Part shown: positions 12,220 to 24,237 of the stretch, one piece after another | How positions within the stretch are numbered: the stretch's first letter is position 1 | Layout of the letters: every line of letters starts with the position of its first letter | Source of the DNA: Gnetum montanum | Lineage: Eukaryota; Streptophyta; Gnetopsida; Gnetales; Gnetaceae | Assembly: GCA_015680685.1 (NCBI GenBank) | Contig: MNCI01027250.1 | Span: forward strand, 182,076 to 246,075 | Direction: 5' to 3' | Length of the DNA stretch: 64,000 bases | Notes under the pieces: model-generated | Database searches by the model: none | Told to the model about the DNA's origin: nothing | What the model saw: only the letters and a program-made list of their open reading frames with translations | Translations under genes and position numbers: made by a program

Positions 12220-13370
12220 TAAAATGTCTCATGGAGATCAATGGACATCTCTACAAGGTATGCACTGATGGCTTAGTTCATTGGTGTGTCCTTAATATTA
12301 AGCAACTGCATATTCTCCAAGAAACTCATGAAGGTCCTTGTGGGGGCCACTATGCCAGGAGATGAATGACCATTAAAATCCTGATGGTAGGGTATTATTA
12401 GCCAATAATATTTAGGGATGCTCATCAATATGTCCACTCTTGTGAATGCTACTAACGATATGATGGAATAACTACTCAAATGGAGGAACCTCAACAGTGG
12501 ATCCAACCATTGGAACCCTTTCACATCTAGGGCATTGATTTCATGGGTCCCATCACACCCATGTCAAATGAAAAGGCATACATCATAGTCATTATTAACT
12601 ATTGTACAAAATGGGTAGAAGTAGTAGCCATCACCAAATATACATCTTCTATTGCTACTTATTTTATACAAAAAATGTTGTAAATCGATTTGGTGTGCCA
12701 CATGCATTAATTTCTAATAATGGAACTCACTTTATAGGCACTACTTTTTAGAAGCTCATGCAATACTTGGGGGTTGAACATAAACTAACAACATCCTACC
12801 ATCCCCAAGCCAATGGTCAAGCGAAGGTTACCAATAGGGAAATTACAAAGATTCTAACAAGAACTATCAGCAAATATAGAAAATACTAGATCACAAAACT
12901 CAACAATGCCCTCTAGAATAACCACTCAACATGGAAACTTCCTATAAGCTATTTTCCCTATAAGCTGGTGTATAGAAAATTACCAACACTTCCTATTCAA
13001 TCCAAGCTTTGTACACTTTCAACAACCTATGACCTTGACCTAGACTTAAGTCTAGTGCAGAAAGAAAGATTAATGAATCTCAACTTGCTAGATGAAAATT
13101 GATTGATCATCCTATCATCTAAAGAGATGCACATTCAACAAAAAAGCACCATGACCTTAGAATTAGAAGAGTGGAAGTTCAACCAGGAGATAAGGTTCTC
13201 TACTAGAATCCCATGCATACACCTCAATGAACTAAGTTTCAAACGTTGTGGAAAGGACCTTATATAATTTATGAAACTTTTTCTTCTAGGGCCATGATCA
13301 TCTACAAACCTAAGAGCCCAAACAAGAAATATCTGGTTAACATAGAATAAGTCAAAAATTTCCACGAGCA
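12220..13370 (+). pseudogene. Integrase, element B
   Basis: Zinc-binding part: HEGPCGGHYARR, then DAHQYVHSCEC. Catalytic core: GIDFMGPITPMSNEKA (first Asp, 12537-12539), ISNNGTHF where the second Asp is Asn (12716-12718), and NGQAKVTNREI where the catalytic Glu is Lys (12824-12826). Two of three triad residues are gone. A C-terminal region with LVQKERLMNLNLLDEN follows. The same Lys occurs in elements C and E. Confidence 0.85.
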
Positions 13371-15411
13371 TAAGCTAGCTAATTCAACAAATGCCTCATC
13401 AGATGGACAACCACGCTGAATATTTTATATCTTCTCCTTTCAACTTAGTCATAGAGAAGATGGCCAATCATGCTAACTATATAAGCAACTCCTCAATTTT
13501 CATCCTTTTTGTTTTACACCTTGTTACTTTTACAACTTTTTTTTTTTACACATTCTTTATCTTACACCTTTTTATTTTATGTTATTGATTTTTCAAAGTT
13601 TTTTTATTTTACAACATTGTTAGTATGCATAATTTTTCTTTTTTAAAAATATTTGACAATTTTTTATATATTTTCCTTGGATGTGATTTTCTTATTAGGT
13701 TTTAATAATAACATGCCTTATTGCCAATTGGGTACAATGTGTTTGATTGATATAGGCATGTGCTATTCAATTATTTGATTGTTGGTGTCTAGATTCTAGC
13801 TTTAAATTTTGGTACTAATGATTAGGATCTTTTTCATGTAATAGGCAATGAGTCCACAACATCCATCCATCCACAAACTCTATAGTTTTCCTTGTTCTAA
13901 AAATGTGTAGTCTCTTTTTCATTAATGCAACTTTCATGAACTTGTGAATTTGGTAGTTTTCAGATTTGAAGGATTCAAAGGTTTGAATAGGGTGTGACTT
14001 CAAGGGGATTTGGTACTCTTTGTGCCTTTTTACTTACTTGGGTGCATGTGTGTTTTCATGAATTTCTTACAGTTCTGTGTTGACCAATAACAGGAAGTTG
14101 AATAAGACTTTGCATGGTGTGGTTCCCATCATAAGAAAAGAAAACAACCAAACCAAGTGATGGGAATTCAAAGCACATCCCTTAGACAAAATAAATAGGC
14201 TCCAAGCATTGGTTATGGGACTAGAAAGACATGTTACCCATGCCTAACGGTCCCCTCTAACTAAGGCCCTTCCTAACTTCCTACTCTTTTCTTTTTTAAT
14301 AAGGAATTGTGGTTGTTCTATGTGAGCACTCTCGTGTCTCAGTGGGGCGGACTAATTTTAAAATGACAATGCAATTGTCATTGAATGTGATTGGTCTTGG
14401 TCTAGACTAAGGATGGATCTTATCAAGTCATTTAACCATAAAATTCACAAGGGACTTCATGAGACCTTAATCACGAATTCCATTCCATTCTCTTTCTCTT
14501 CCACCTATGCTTTCCATGTCTCACTTCATTGCTGGTTTCATGGTTTTGTTCGATGTCCTAGTTTGATGTGTTAAAATTCTTAGGTAGTTATTTCTAGGTT
14601 TTTGTCTTTAACTCTTCATAACCATTAATCATCTATGGGGCCCACAAAATTCTTGGTATGAAGTTATGCATGGGTAATAAAAGGCTTGTGCTTGCTTTGG
14701 GAAGGATCCACTTGCATATCCTTTGGTTGGGTTAGTTAAGCTTTTTACCCTTAGACATTCTCACAATCAAATCCTTTTGCATGCCTCATCAATGACATCC
14801 AATTATGCACATCTTCACAACATTTTTTAGTAAATCCTCTTTTTATTATTGTGAATTCTCAAACCCTCTTCAGGCATTTCGTCATGTTTGAGCTTTTAGA
14901 ATTTAATGGACCACTTATCCATTTCACCTTTTTTCAATTTCCCCGCTAACACTATTAACAAAATCAATCCTCCATAATCACAACCCAGCTAAGTGTAACC
15001 ATTGACAAGACAAGATACTTAAAAGCTATACGTTACACATTGCACACTAATCCAAAATTTAGTTGTGATTGCAATGGAAAGTGTGGACTAGAAGCAGGAT
15101 TGTCTTCATCAAAGGCTAAATAGCACCACCATGTGACAAGAACTATTCATGATCATTGAATCTTCTTCCTTGCTCTTCAGTTGTCAAAGGATTTGGATGT
15201 CAGTTTGTTTAGGGTGTTCACATCTCTTATCATGAACACCTAATTTTGTAAAAATATTGTAATCTATACACTTGGGCACTTAGAGTCTATCTATTCTTTC
15301 TAAGTTAGTTTTTCTATCCATCAATAATCCCATACCTATCCAATAATTTGTAAGAAACTTGTTTCTCCTCTTCTTCACTCCAGCATGAGTTTTCATTCAG
15401 TCGTGGGGGTA
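13371..15411 (+). other. Long 3' non-coding tail and polypurine tract of element B
   Basis: About 2 kb without a convincing ORF. The part 13840-14900 is clearly the same as the minus-strand 41461-42990 behind the integrase of element E (for example GGTCTTGGTCTAGACTAAGG in both), so it belongs to the element. It ends in GTGGGGGTA (15403-15411), the polypurine tract directly before the 3' LTR. Confidence 0.75.
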
Positions 15412-16244
15412 TGATGAATCATGTTTTGACATGTGCACCATATTAGAGCCTTGATATCGAATGCCCAATATCAGATCCCAAGATGCAATGTCAAATATTT
15501 GATATCGTGGGTATATGCTAGCCCATAAATATAGCACTTGGGCACATGATTTTTAATCAGTTTTTGCATAGAGTAACAAAGTTCCTACAATTTAGTCATT
15601 CCAGAGTTAGAATATTTCTAAGTTCCCATAGCAAGAGTTTGAATGTGTATAGACCTTTATTTCAGCATTGATGTACTTGAGCACAACAATGCGACAAAAA
15701 TAAAGATAAGCCCTTTTGAAAATCCTTGAAGCACTGAGAATAGATTAATGTTTCCTTTAATGCATTTATTCATGCACTTTACTTTAATGTATTTTAATTA
15801 AGAAATTAATTTCCAGTTATTAAGGAACACAAGCATGACCACTTTGAGCAAATTTTTAGCACTTGGTAACCTAGAAATGCTTAAGATTTGGTAACCTAGC
15901 AATGCTGCATGTGTTCATGATGTGTCAGGAGAGTGGGAATAAGTACTTGTGTTAGCCTAGCTAGGCAGTAGATAAACTAGATATTAAATTACCCTACCTT
16001 TTATTCTTACTCTAGGTGATTAAATTTATAAAACATAAAATAATAAAAATCATATACCTTAGTTGCACTTAACCTTAAACTTGTACCTCAAGAGTGGAAT
16101 TGAGAAGACAACTATCATCCCAATTGGATTTCACTTCCTAGAACTGTTGTACTTGGGAACCTAAGGTCTACAAAGTTCAATCGGATCACACATGAAAGAT
16201 TGTAATTTATATGGTTGGTCATAGGGGTATCTTGCTACTCATTA
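15412..16244 (+). repeat. 3' LTR of element B
   Basis: 833 bases from TGATGAATCATG to ACTCATTA (CA end decayed to TA). Matches 7318-8168 with numerous substitutions and small gaps. TATA-like CCATAAATATAG near 15524. Its right end is only about 130 bases upstream of the LOG pseudogene start codon. Confidence 0.88.
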
Positions 16245-16372
16245 ATTGTTGAAAAATATATACTTGCATTAGGAAGAACATGTTCTTGTAGCTAGTTCTC
16301 TTAGTAGATTAAAATGGTAACATGCATTTTAGTTAAGTGAATGATGTGTATTAACAAGTCTAAATTAGTACA

Positions 16373-16459
16373 ATGACAAGAATTTTTGTTTTATGTGGAA
16401 GTAAGTTAGGCAAGCATAATAGATTTGAAAATGCTGCTAAACAAGTTGGATTAGAAATG
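16373..16459 (+). pseudogene. LOG: LOG exon 1
   Basis: MTRIFVLCGSKLGKHNRF then ENAAKQVGLEM, the nucleotide-binding N-terminus (RICVFCGSS-type). The donor GTAATG is at 16460. A 34-base tandem duplication starting at 16446 repeats the exon end and its donor site. Confidence 0.85.
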
Positions 16460-16513
16460 GTAATGTTAGTTGTTTCTAATTGGATTAGAAATGGTCATGT
16501 TAGTTGTTTCTAA
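16446..16513 (+). repeat. 34-base tandem duplication over LOG exon 1 donor
   Basis: Units 16446-16479 and 16480-16513 differ by one base: GGTAATG in the first, GGTCATG in the second. Both include TTGGATTAGAAATG, the exon end, so the splice donor region is present twice. Confidence 0.85.
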
Positions 16514-16582
16514 TTTTCAACATACGTATTATAAATTTATATGTTTTTATTTATTGAACTCAATTATTTTGGTATGAATGTT

Positions 16583-16678
16583 GGAAGAAAGATAGAATTA
16601 ATATATGGAGGAGGAAGCATTACGCTAAAGGATGTTGTAGTTGACATTGTTTTCAGTAAGGGAGGAAATGTTCTTGGC
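16583..16678 (+). pseudogene. LOG: LOG exon 2, 5' part
   Basis: Encodes GRKIELIYGGGSITLKDVVV then DIVFSKGGNVLG, the conserved LVYGGGS and GG.VLG region. The exact acceptor is unclear (AG before 16592 keeps the frame). It breaks at 16679, where the target duplication TAAGA of element F begins. Confidence 0.85.
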
Positions 16679-16683
16679 TAAGA

Positions 16684-17794
16684 TTATTGGAGCATGTTTA
16701 CTCTACAATTAAATCATCTTCAATACACTAAATCTAGATATTATGCAAATATAAATTTATTTGCTAGAAAAATAAGAAAACTAGCTCTCTTCAATTAAAT
16801 TATTCGAAGATTACAATAGGGTTCACACAACCCACAAGCATCCAAAGAGCTATCACACTCAAATGATATTGTAGAGTTTGAGGCTCTATAATTACATAAT
16901 GGTTGTTCTCAATGCAAGACAAAACCAAGAGAAATCTCTTCCACAACCCAGGACTAAGATCTTGACTCACAAGTGAGATACAAGAGAATAGAACACATAG
17001 ATCAATACATTGCAAGCTAATCTTGGAGCTGCAATCACCTAATACCCTCACCTAATGTTCTCACCCAATCTCTCTTGCTTAGTTCTCCTTGCATATAAAA
17101 TTTTCTCCTCTTTCTCTCATGGATGAAGGCATTCATCATTATAAATATTCAAAACCCTAAGAAGATTTCTATCTGTCTCCCTAGGTGTTTCCCACATGGA
17201 TTTGAAGTCTTTTGGATGTTTCCCAATTGAAATGCCACATCAGAGCTTTTCTTCATCACCAACATAGATGTCTCTTGTTTCATGTAGATGTCTTCTGTGA
17301 GAACTCTATTCTTGAAAGAGAAATCTACTATTTTTGGAAGATGTCTTCTTTGAACTAGAGACATCTTTACTTCAGGGGAGACATATTTGGAAAGATGTCT
17401 ATCTTTTTGAGGAGACATCTTTTATAAAAGCCCTACTCTTAGGAGAGACGTCTACTATTTTTGGAAGATGTATTCTATTAACTAGAGACATCTTCACTTT
17501 AGGAAAGATGTCATTCTATTTGCAAAGACCTCTTTCCTAAAGGTGCCAAAAATAAAAATTCTTGTTTTCATGCCAGGAGCCTCTAGAAGCCTCTCAAAAA
17601 GTCCCCATAGATCCTAGAACCTTGTAAACTCATCAAAATAAGCCAAAAACACCTCAAAACATTCCAAAACATATAAGAATCTTCATCATAAAAATCAACA
17701 TAAAAATACACACAAAACCTGAACACATATGTTTAGGTCTTCTCCAAGAACAAAACTTGCAAAAACAACTTGTAGGACAAGCACAAGGAACTCA
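16684..17794 (-). repeat. 3' LTR of element F
   Basis: About 1110 bases. On the minus strand it starts TGAGTTCCTTGTGC after the polypurine tract. TATA-like GAATATTTATAATG on the minus strand (near 17137-17150), downstream of the GATGTCTTC-type array at 17225-17540. Confidence 0.88.
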
Positions 17795-17939
17795 CTAGCT
17801 CTTCCACCCTTCAAAAAGTGAACTCATGTGAACAAGAGAGTAGGGGCAAAAATGATACCCTACTCAACCAGTTTGGTTTCATGGACTCATACAACATCAT
17901 CAACAGATTGATCCTTCTAATGGATCAAATATTCATGCC

Positions 17940-19230
17940 TCTTAACTCCCTGAGTGCTAGAAGCTTCTCTCTACTTGAGTATGATTATCTTCTTCTCCAT
18001 TGAAGTCTTGCACTGATTAATAAGTCCCTTTAACTCATTGATGCTTTTCTTTATGGTCTCCTCATTAGTTGGTCCATCATAGTGCACAAGATTTGAAACA
18101 TTAAATACAATAGACATACCAACATATTTTGGTAAATTAATTTCAAAAGCATTTTCATTAATTTTATCCTTAATTTTGAAAGGCCCCATCTTCTTAGCTT
18201 TTAATTTTGAGAAGTTAACACCTCTTAATTGCTTCTTCCTCAAGTGCATTCAAACCAAGTCACCAATAATAAAATTAGGCTTCTACTTGCCCACATTCCT
18301 CTTGAGGACTATCTTTTTAGCCTTCTTCTCAAGATTTGATTTTACTTATGCATGGAGATCCCTCATCTCTTGCACAAAATCAACACTAAGTTGATCTTCA
18401 TCATCAAAGCTCTTCAAAGTGTACACCATTCTTGAACAAAACTCATAATTTACCTCAAATGGGCTTTTGCCAATTGGAACATGAAAATCATTATTATATG
18501 AAAATTTAGGCATGGCACAATAATTTTTCCCACCTATTTGGCTAACCATCACATAAACATCTCAATATGCTTAGGCAGGATTTATTCACCACCACTATTT
18601 GGCCATTAGATTGTGGATGATATGCACTAGAAAAATTCAATTTTGCCCATAAAATATTCTAAAGGAACCTCCAAAAATGACTTGAAAACTTGGAGTCTCT
18701 ATCACTAAAAATATTCAAGGGAATACCATGTAGTTCCACAACATGCTGGAAAAATAAATTTGCAACATGAGAGGCATCAATCACCTTCTTGCATGGAATA
18801 AAATGTGACACCTTGGAGGACCTATCCAAAACAATAAAAATTTCATCGTTACCACTCTTGGTCTTTGGAATGCCACTCACAAAGTCCATTGACACACTTT
18901 CCCATGGACCTTTGGGAATTAGCAAAGGCATATAGTGTTCATCCAAACCTTTACCTCATTTGAACTTCTAACATTTCAAGCACTCCTTCACAAATTTTGA
19001 GACTTCTATTGCCATATTAGGCCAAAATAGTGCCTACCCATAAGTTCCAATGTTTTATCCCTACCCATGTCACCTGCCATGCCACTATAATGCTTTTCAA
19101 ACAAAATATTTTTTGTTAAAATCATAATTAGGAACATATACCTTTCCATTCTTAAATAACAATTCATCTTGAATATGATAGTTCCTCCATTGGTCTATCC
19201 TATTCTTCAATGGCTCTTTGAGGCTCCACC
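17940..19230 (-). pseudogene. Integrase of element F
   Basis: Zinc-binding remnant (KHYSGMAGDMGRDKTLELM), core [19 protein letters not shown] (first Asp), [15 protein letters not shown] (second Asp), and NGQIVVVN where the catalytic Glu is Val. Another frame change lies between 18659 and 18552. C-terminal KKMGPFKIKDKINENAFEIN and FNVSNLVHYDG form the GPY/F region; only a Lys/Glu-rich tail follows, with no chromodomain. Confidence 0.85.
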
Positions 19231-19234
19231 AAAC

Positions 19235-20807
19235 CTATCCAAAATCAACATCATGCTCATATAAACAAGAAAAACCACCCATACCTTCCACATGAGGTAT
19301 ACTGAATTTTACCACATGTGCCCTAGATAATGCATAAGCTACCACATTGGCTTTTTCACTTTTGTGCTTCAACAAAAAATTGACCTCTTGTAGCTGTGCA
19401 ACACACTTCATGTGCTTTGCACTCAACTTATTTTGTGAGTTTAGAAATTAAAGTGCTTTGTGGTCCATCATCAAAGTGAATTCTTTGGGTAACAAGTAAT
19501 GCTTCCAATTATTGATTGCTTGAAGAATAGCATACAAATCCTTCTCATATATCCTATCTTTTTTTTCATGGATCATTCAATTTTTCAAAAAAGAAAGAAA
19601 CAAGCCTACCTTCTTGTGAAAGTACCCCTTCAATGGCAAGTCCACTTGCATCCATCTCCACATGAAAAAGATTTTAAAAATATGGAATTGCAAGCACCAA
19701 TTCACTAGTAATCTCTGCTTTCAACAAGTTAAAGCTCCCTTTGGTTTCATTATTCCACCTAAATTCGTTATTTTTCTTCAACAAAGCAAACATAGGCCAT
19801 GAAATAACATTGAAATTTTTTATGAACTGTCTATAAAAACCTACTAAAGCAAGGAATTATCTTACCTCCCCAACATTCTTAGGAGTTGGCCAATCCCTCA
19901 TAGCCTTCACCTTTGTAGCTTCCATCTGAATCTAATTTTTAGAAATCACATGCCCCAAATATGTGATTTCCCTCTTGAAGAAATGGCTTTTCTTCATGTT
20001 GATTACCAATTTTGCCTTGTCTAACTTAAGGCACATCATCCTCAAGTGCTCTTCCTCATTGGAGCTATACACCAAAATATCATCCAAAAAGACAATACAA
20101 CACTTGCCAATTAATTCCTTCAATACATCATGCATCAACCTCATGAATTTAGAAGGTGTATTAATGAGCCCAAATGGCATCACCAGGCACCCAAAAAATC
20201 CATCCAGTGTTTTGAAAGTTATCTTTCACTCATCACCAGTATTGATTTTGATTTGATGGTACCCACTCTTTAAATCAATTTTGCCAAAAATCTTAGCATT
20301 GATAAGGACATCAAGGATATCATCCATCCTTGGAATAGGAAACCTGTACCTCATTGTAATCCTATTCACTACCCTAGAATCAATGCACATCCTCCATTCA
20401 TCACTATCCTTCTTTAGCACTAGCACCACGAGAACTACACAAGGTGAAATGGATTTCCTTACAAATCCATTTGTAAATAATCATTCTACTTGCCTTTGCA
20501 ATTTAGCCCTTTAATTTGGTGCCATCTGGTAACCTCTCTCATTTGAAATGGTAGCTCTAGGAATGAAGTTAATATGATGCTGTAAATTCCTCATCGATGG
20601 TAGTCCATTCAATTTCCCCTTGAATACCTTGGGAAATTTCTCCTTAAAGCCTAGCACACTTGTAGGAAGTTCAACATACACATCATCATGGTTACTAGCA
20701 ACTATTGTCATAATAACAAAACCAAAACTAGTTTCATCATGTTCCTTAATATATTCATTCTCTCTTAGAAGGATTAGGAAAGCATTAAGTGAGCTTTGCT
20801 GCCTCAC
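19235..20807 (-). pseudogene. RT and RNase H of element F
   Basis: Linker FPKVFKGKLNGLPSMRNLQH; RT blocks VLKKDSDEWRMCIDSRVVN, PIPRMDDILD, KIDLKSGYHQIKI and MPFGLINTPSKFMRLM, with the catalytic VFLDDILVYS (near 20085). After ITYLGHVISKN the thumb leads to RNase H (EMDASGLAIEGVLSQEG). The end, KANVVAYALSRA, has Tyr in place of the last catalytic Asp. A frameshift lies between 19932 and 19426. Confidence 0.87.
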
Positions 20808-20999
20808 TTACTTAGCTATCATAGGAATCAAATCATGGATTCCATCAGGTCTAACAACACCCCACACATGTCTTGCTTCATCAAACTAAGCACCATTGTC
20901 AAAATTCCAAGGTCTACTAAGAATTACATCAGCACAATCTATTGGAAGCACATCATACCTCACAACATCATGAAAACTTCCAATTTTAAATTTCAAAGT

Positions 21000-21290
21000 A
21001 CATTGTTCCTTTACCTCTTGGAAAAAATCTTTAGATAATCAATGCACCTTATTTGTTATTGGATGAGGATTAGTTACCAAACCCAATATAGCAACTACCT
21101 TAAAACAAATAAAATTTTCTTGGGCTCCCCCATCAATCAAAACATGAATCCATTTCCCACTAAGCAAACAACTAGCCCCAATCCATAATAAAAATTTCTT
21201 ATCAGGATGATCCCATCTCTTCACATTCCCCATGAATGCATAAGAATTTAATTCAAAAACTTAATTTTTGGAGCATTAGGATTACCTCTC
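21000..21290 (-). pseudogene. Retropepsin of element F
   Basis: Contains WIHVLIDGGAQENFICFKVV: the catalytic Asp is kept in D-G-G-A (relatives D-S/T-G-A/S). In frame with both gag and RT, so gag and pol were a single ORF in this family. Confidence 0.75.
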
Positions 21291-21459
21291 TGAAGAGCTG
21301 GGCTTGATGTCTTCTCCACCTCTATGGTTTGCACATATTTACCCTTGGCTGCCTTTTGAAGTAGACATTTCCATTTCTTATGTCCCCATTCTCCATACTT
21401 CAAGCAATAAAATTTTGATGAGCTTACCTTGATCCTTGCCTTTCTTGCTTAGGTCCTTC

Positions 21460-22499
21460 TTAGATTTATCCTACTCATCATCTCCTTCAATCTTCTTATT
21501 TTGGCTATCCTCCTTGTTTTTAGATATGGATTTGGATACCTTATTAGATCTAGATCCCTTCTCTTTATCCTTAGAATTTTGTTTGCTCTTGTTTCCAAAT
21601 CCACCTAATTTATTCTCAGCTTTGAGTGTCAAATCATAAGCCTCATTAAGTGTTTGTGGCTCATAAAAAGACAACTCTTGTTAGTACATCATTTTGAGAC
21701 CTCTTAAAAAGATTGAAGCTTGATCATGCTCCTCCAAGTTTACCTTAGCTTGATGGAATAGATTACAAAATTCAATGTAAAATTCTTTGACATCCTTGTC
21801 ACCTTGCCATAGGAATTTCAACTTCATAATGTTTTCTTGTCTTTGATGAGGCCATTCAAATTTCCTTTTCAACATATATTTCATTAGATTTCAATCTTTG
21901 ATAGGCTAATTGTTACATCTTTCATAACCTTGGGACTCCTTTCATAATCATGTAGAAGTCATACCTTCTAATCTAGATTCAATAATAGGTGCCCTTAAGT
22001 TATTTGCTACCTCTTCCAACAAAAATTGTTTCTCAAGTACCTTTAGCCAACTTGCAAAAGCATTGGTGCCATCTACACCATTGAAAGTATTCAACTCTAC
22101 ATATGGAAGTCTTGAAGCATTTTTGAATGCTCTAGAAAGCCTTTCCTCATCTTCATCATCAAGCTTGCTTGAAGAAGTACTGAGCACCATTAGAGCCCTT
22201 GGAGTTATTATTTTAGGAATAGGATTCCCTTCCATTTGAATCCTTGACTGATGGTTTTCTACACTCCCATAGCTGGATTGATCTTCCTCTTCATCTACTC
22301 CATATCCACCTAGTTATGAATTTTCTTTATTCGAACATTCATGCTCTTCATCTTCACATGTCAAAATATGGCTAGGATAGACTTGTCTATTCACCTTTGC
22401 TCTAATTTCATCCAATCGAGCAACCATCATCTTGAAGGTTGACTTCATGCTCTCCATGTCACAATTCAAAGCTTGCACCTATTTCTTCTTGGATGCCAT
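21460..22499 (-). pseudogene. gag of element F
   Basis: ATG at 22499 (MASKKK, then an early TAG). The frame holds through LNTFNGVDGTNAFASWLKVL, KFEWPHQRQENIMKLKFLWQ, VKEFYIEFCNLFHQAKVNL and the Lys/Ser-rich tail near 21471-21600, the layout of a Retrotrans_gag domain followed by a basic nucleocapsid. No clear CCHC knuckle remains. Stops occur at likely Gln and Trp positions; no net frameshift. Confidence 0.8.
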
Positions 22500-22547
22500 C
22501 TAAAATTAACAAAATCCTCAACCAAAATCAAAGTAATAATGAAACTA

Positions 22548-22561
22548 GGTTCTCATACCAA
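22548..22561 (-). promoter_or_regulatory. Primer binding site, initiator tRNA-Met
   Basis: TTGGTATGAGAACC on the minus strand, immediately after the LTR. The plant initiator-Met site is TGGTATCAGAGCC; two mismatches. Typical for chromoviruses. Confidence 0.8.
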
Positions 22562-23661
22562 TAACATTGGAGCAAGCTCACTCCATAATTAAATCACCTT
22601 CAATGCAGTAAATCTAGATATTATGCAAAGATAAATTTATTTACTAGAAAAATAAGAAAACTATCTATCTTCAATTAAATTATTCAAAGATTACAACAGG
22701 GTTCACACAGCCCACAAGCATCCAAAAACCTATCACACTCAAATGATATTATAGAGCTTGAGGCTTTACAATCACACAATGACTATTCTCAATGCAAGAC
22801 ACAACCAAGAGAAATCTCTCCCACAACCTGAGACTGAGATATTAACTCATAAGTGAGATACAAAAGAATAGAACACATAGATCAACACATCATAAGCTGA
22901 TCTTAAAGCTACAATCACCTATTTCCCTCACCCAATATCTCTTACCTAGTTCTCCTTGCATATAAACTCTCCTCCTCTTTCTCTCATGGATCAAGGCATA
23001 CATCATTATAAAGATCCAAAATCCTAGAAAGCTTTCTATTTGCCTCTATAGATGTTTTCCACATAGATCTGGAGTCCTTTGGATGTTTTCCAATCGAAAC
23101 ACCACATCAAAGCTTTTCTTCTTCAATGACACAGATATCTCTTGTTTCATGTAGACATATTTTGTGAGAACTTTATTCTCAGAACAGACATCTATTGTTT
23201 TTGGAAGATGTCTTCTTGGGACTAGAGATGTCTTCACTTTAAGGAAGACATCCTTGGAAAGACATCTATATTTTTGGGGAGACATCTTCTATTAAAGCCC
23301 TACTCTCAAAAGAGAAATCTACTACTTTTGGAAGACATCTTTTATGGACTGGAGGCATCTTCATGTTAGGAAAGACATATTTCTATTTCCAAAGACATAT
23401 ATCCTTAAGGTTCTATTAATAAAAATGCTTGTTTTGATGTTGAAAGCCTCTAGACGTCTCCCAAAAAGTCTCCATAGATCTTAGAACCTCCCAAACTCAT
23501 CAAAATAAGCCAAAAACACCTCCAACCATGCCAAAACATCCAAGAATCTTCATCATAAAGATTAACACAAAAACACATATAAAAATTGGACACATGCATC
23601 TAGGTCTTCTCCAAGCGTTAAACCTGCAAAAACAACTTGTACGACAAGCACAAGGAAATAC
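22562..23661 (-). repeat. 5' LTR of element F
   Basis: About 1100 bases matching 16684-17794. U3 (23090-23400) holds repeated GATGTCTTC / GAAGACATC motifs. The U5 end on the minus strand reads GCTCCAATGTTA directly before the PBS. Confidence 0.88.
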
Positions 23662-23666
23662 GAAGA

Positions 23667-23706
23667 GATGTTCCTACACCAATTATGACTTTGGATTCTT
23701 ATTAAA
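23667..23706 (+). pseudogene. LOG: LOG exon 2, 3' part
   Basis: Resumes after element F as DVPTPIMTLDSY, the position of VIP.TLMPRE in living LOGs. Ends at a GTATTT donor (23707), with a TAA just before it. Confidence 0.65.
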
Positions 23707-23884
23707 GTATTTTCTTTGTGAACTTATTATTTGATTATTGTATCTTGAATAACAAAGTGGTACCAAATTTTTTTGCATATGAGTAGGTACTATTCCAATA
23801 ACAGTCATCTTTTATTAGTGTAGTGTACTTGTGCATATCATACTAATAGTTTAAGTCTTTTCTTATGATTTTTGCTACACATAG

Positions 23885-23985
23885 ACCATTAGTAAACACA
23901 ATCAACAATGTTCATATTATTAATACTATGCACGAGAGGAAAGTAATGATGATATAGTACTAAAATGCCTTTATTACTTTACCAA
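23885..23985 (+). pseudogene. LOG: LOG exon 3
   Basis: 101 bases between CACATAG and GTAGTT. Contains TMHERKVMMI, two stops (TAG 23955, TAA 23961) and NAFITLP; relatives read DMHQRKAEM and DAFIALP here. One leftover base joins two bases of exon 4 to give the P-S-G of the nucleotide-binding signature. Confidence 0.85.
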
Positions 23986-24067
23986 GTAGTTGTTATATCT
24001 GTACCTCATTTTGTTATATTTAATATATTCCATTGTAGTTGAAATAATTTTATTTTCTTATTACTAG

Positions 24068-24138
24068 GTGGTTTTGGGACCATGGAAGAAGTTATGGAGG
24101 TTATTACTTGGAGACAACTTGGAATTCATAATAAGCTA
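24068..24138 (+). pseudogene. LOG: LOG exon 4
   Basis: 71 bases after TTACTAG. Encodes [20 protein letters not shown] then NKL, almost the family consensus G(Y)[21 protein letters not shown]. The donor GTATGT at 24139 matches the usual boundary after the KP residues. Confidence 0.9.
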
Positions 24139-24237
24139 GTATGTTTGATGAGGTACCATTATGCATAATTTATCATAATTAATGTTAAAAATTAGTTAAT
24201 AATTTTTCTTATTTATTTTCATGTTAGGTTGTTAAAT

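Larger units (their letters stand above)
7318..16244 (+). mobile_element. Element B: full-length Athila-like Ty3/gypsy
   Basis: Complete structure in order: LTR (7318-8168), tRNA-Asp-type PBS, gag, retropepsin, RT, RNase H, integrase, 2 kb non-coding tail, polypurine tract, LTR (15412-16244). Flanked by ATTAT (7313-7317) and ATTGT (16245-16249), a 5-base target duplication with one mismatch. The domain order with integrase last is Ty3/gypsy. The RT/RNase H wording (VFMDDFSIYG, EGIVLGH, RSFLGH, HYASR-like, LNYTT.EKEL) is of the Athila/Tat lineage. Coding regions hold many stops and frame changes, and catalytic residues are lost in protease, RNase H and integrase, so the element is dead. The LTRs are visibly diverged, so the insertion is old. 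Confidence 0.9.
16684..23661 (-). mobile_element. Element F: full-length chromovirus-like Ty3/gypsy
   Basis: Minus-strand element with LTRs 22562-23661 (5') and 16684-17794 (3'), a PBS for initiator tRNA-Met, gag, retropepsin, RT, RNase H, integrase and a polypurine tract (17798-17812). Flanks TAAGA (16679-16683) and GAAGA (23662-23666) are a target duplication with one mismatch. Gag, protease and RT lie in one reading frame from 22499 down to 19932, broken only by stops; frame changes occur later, in RNase H and integrase. The integrase has a GPFK (GPY/F) motif as in chromoviruses, but I see no chromodomain. It sits in LOG exon 2. Confidence 0.9.

Noticed and set aside
17940-18010. Chromodomain at the end of element F integrase
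   Set aside because: Only a Lys/Glu-rich tail is seen; no aromatic cage residues or W-K-G-type text.
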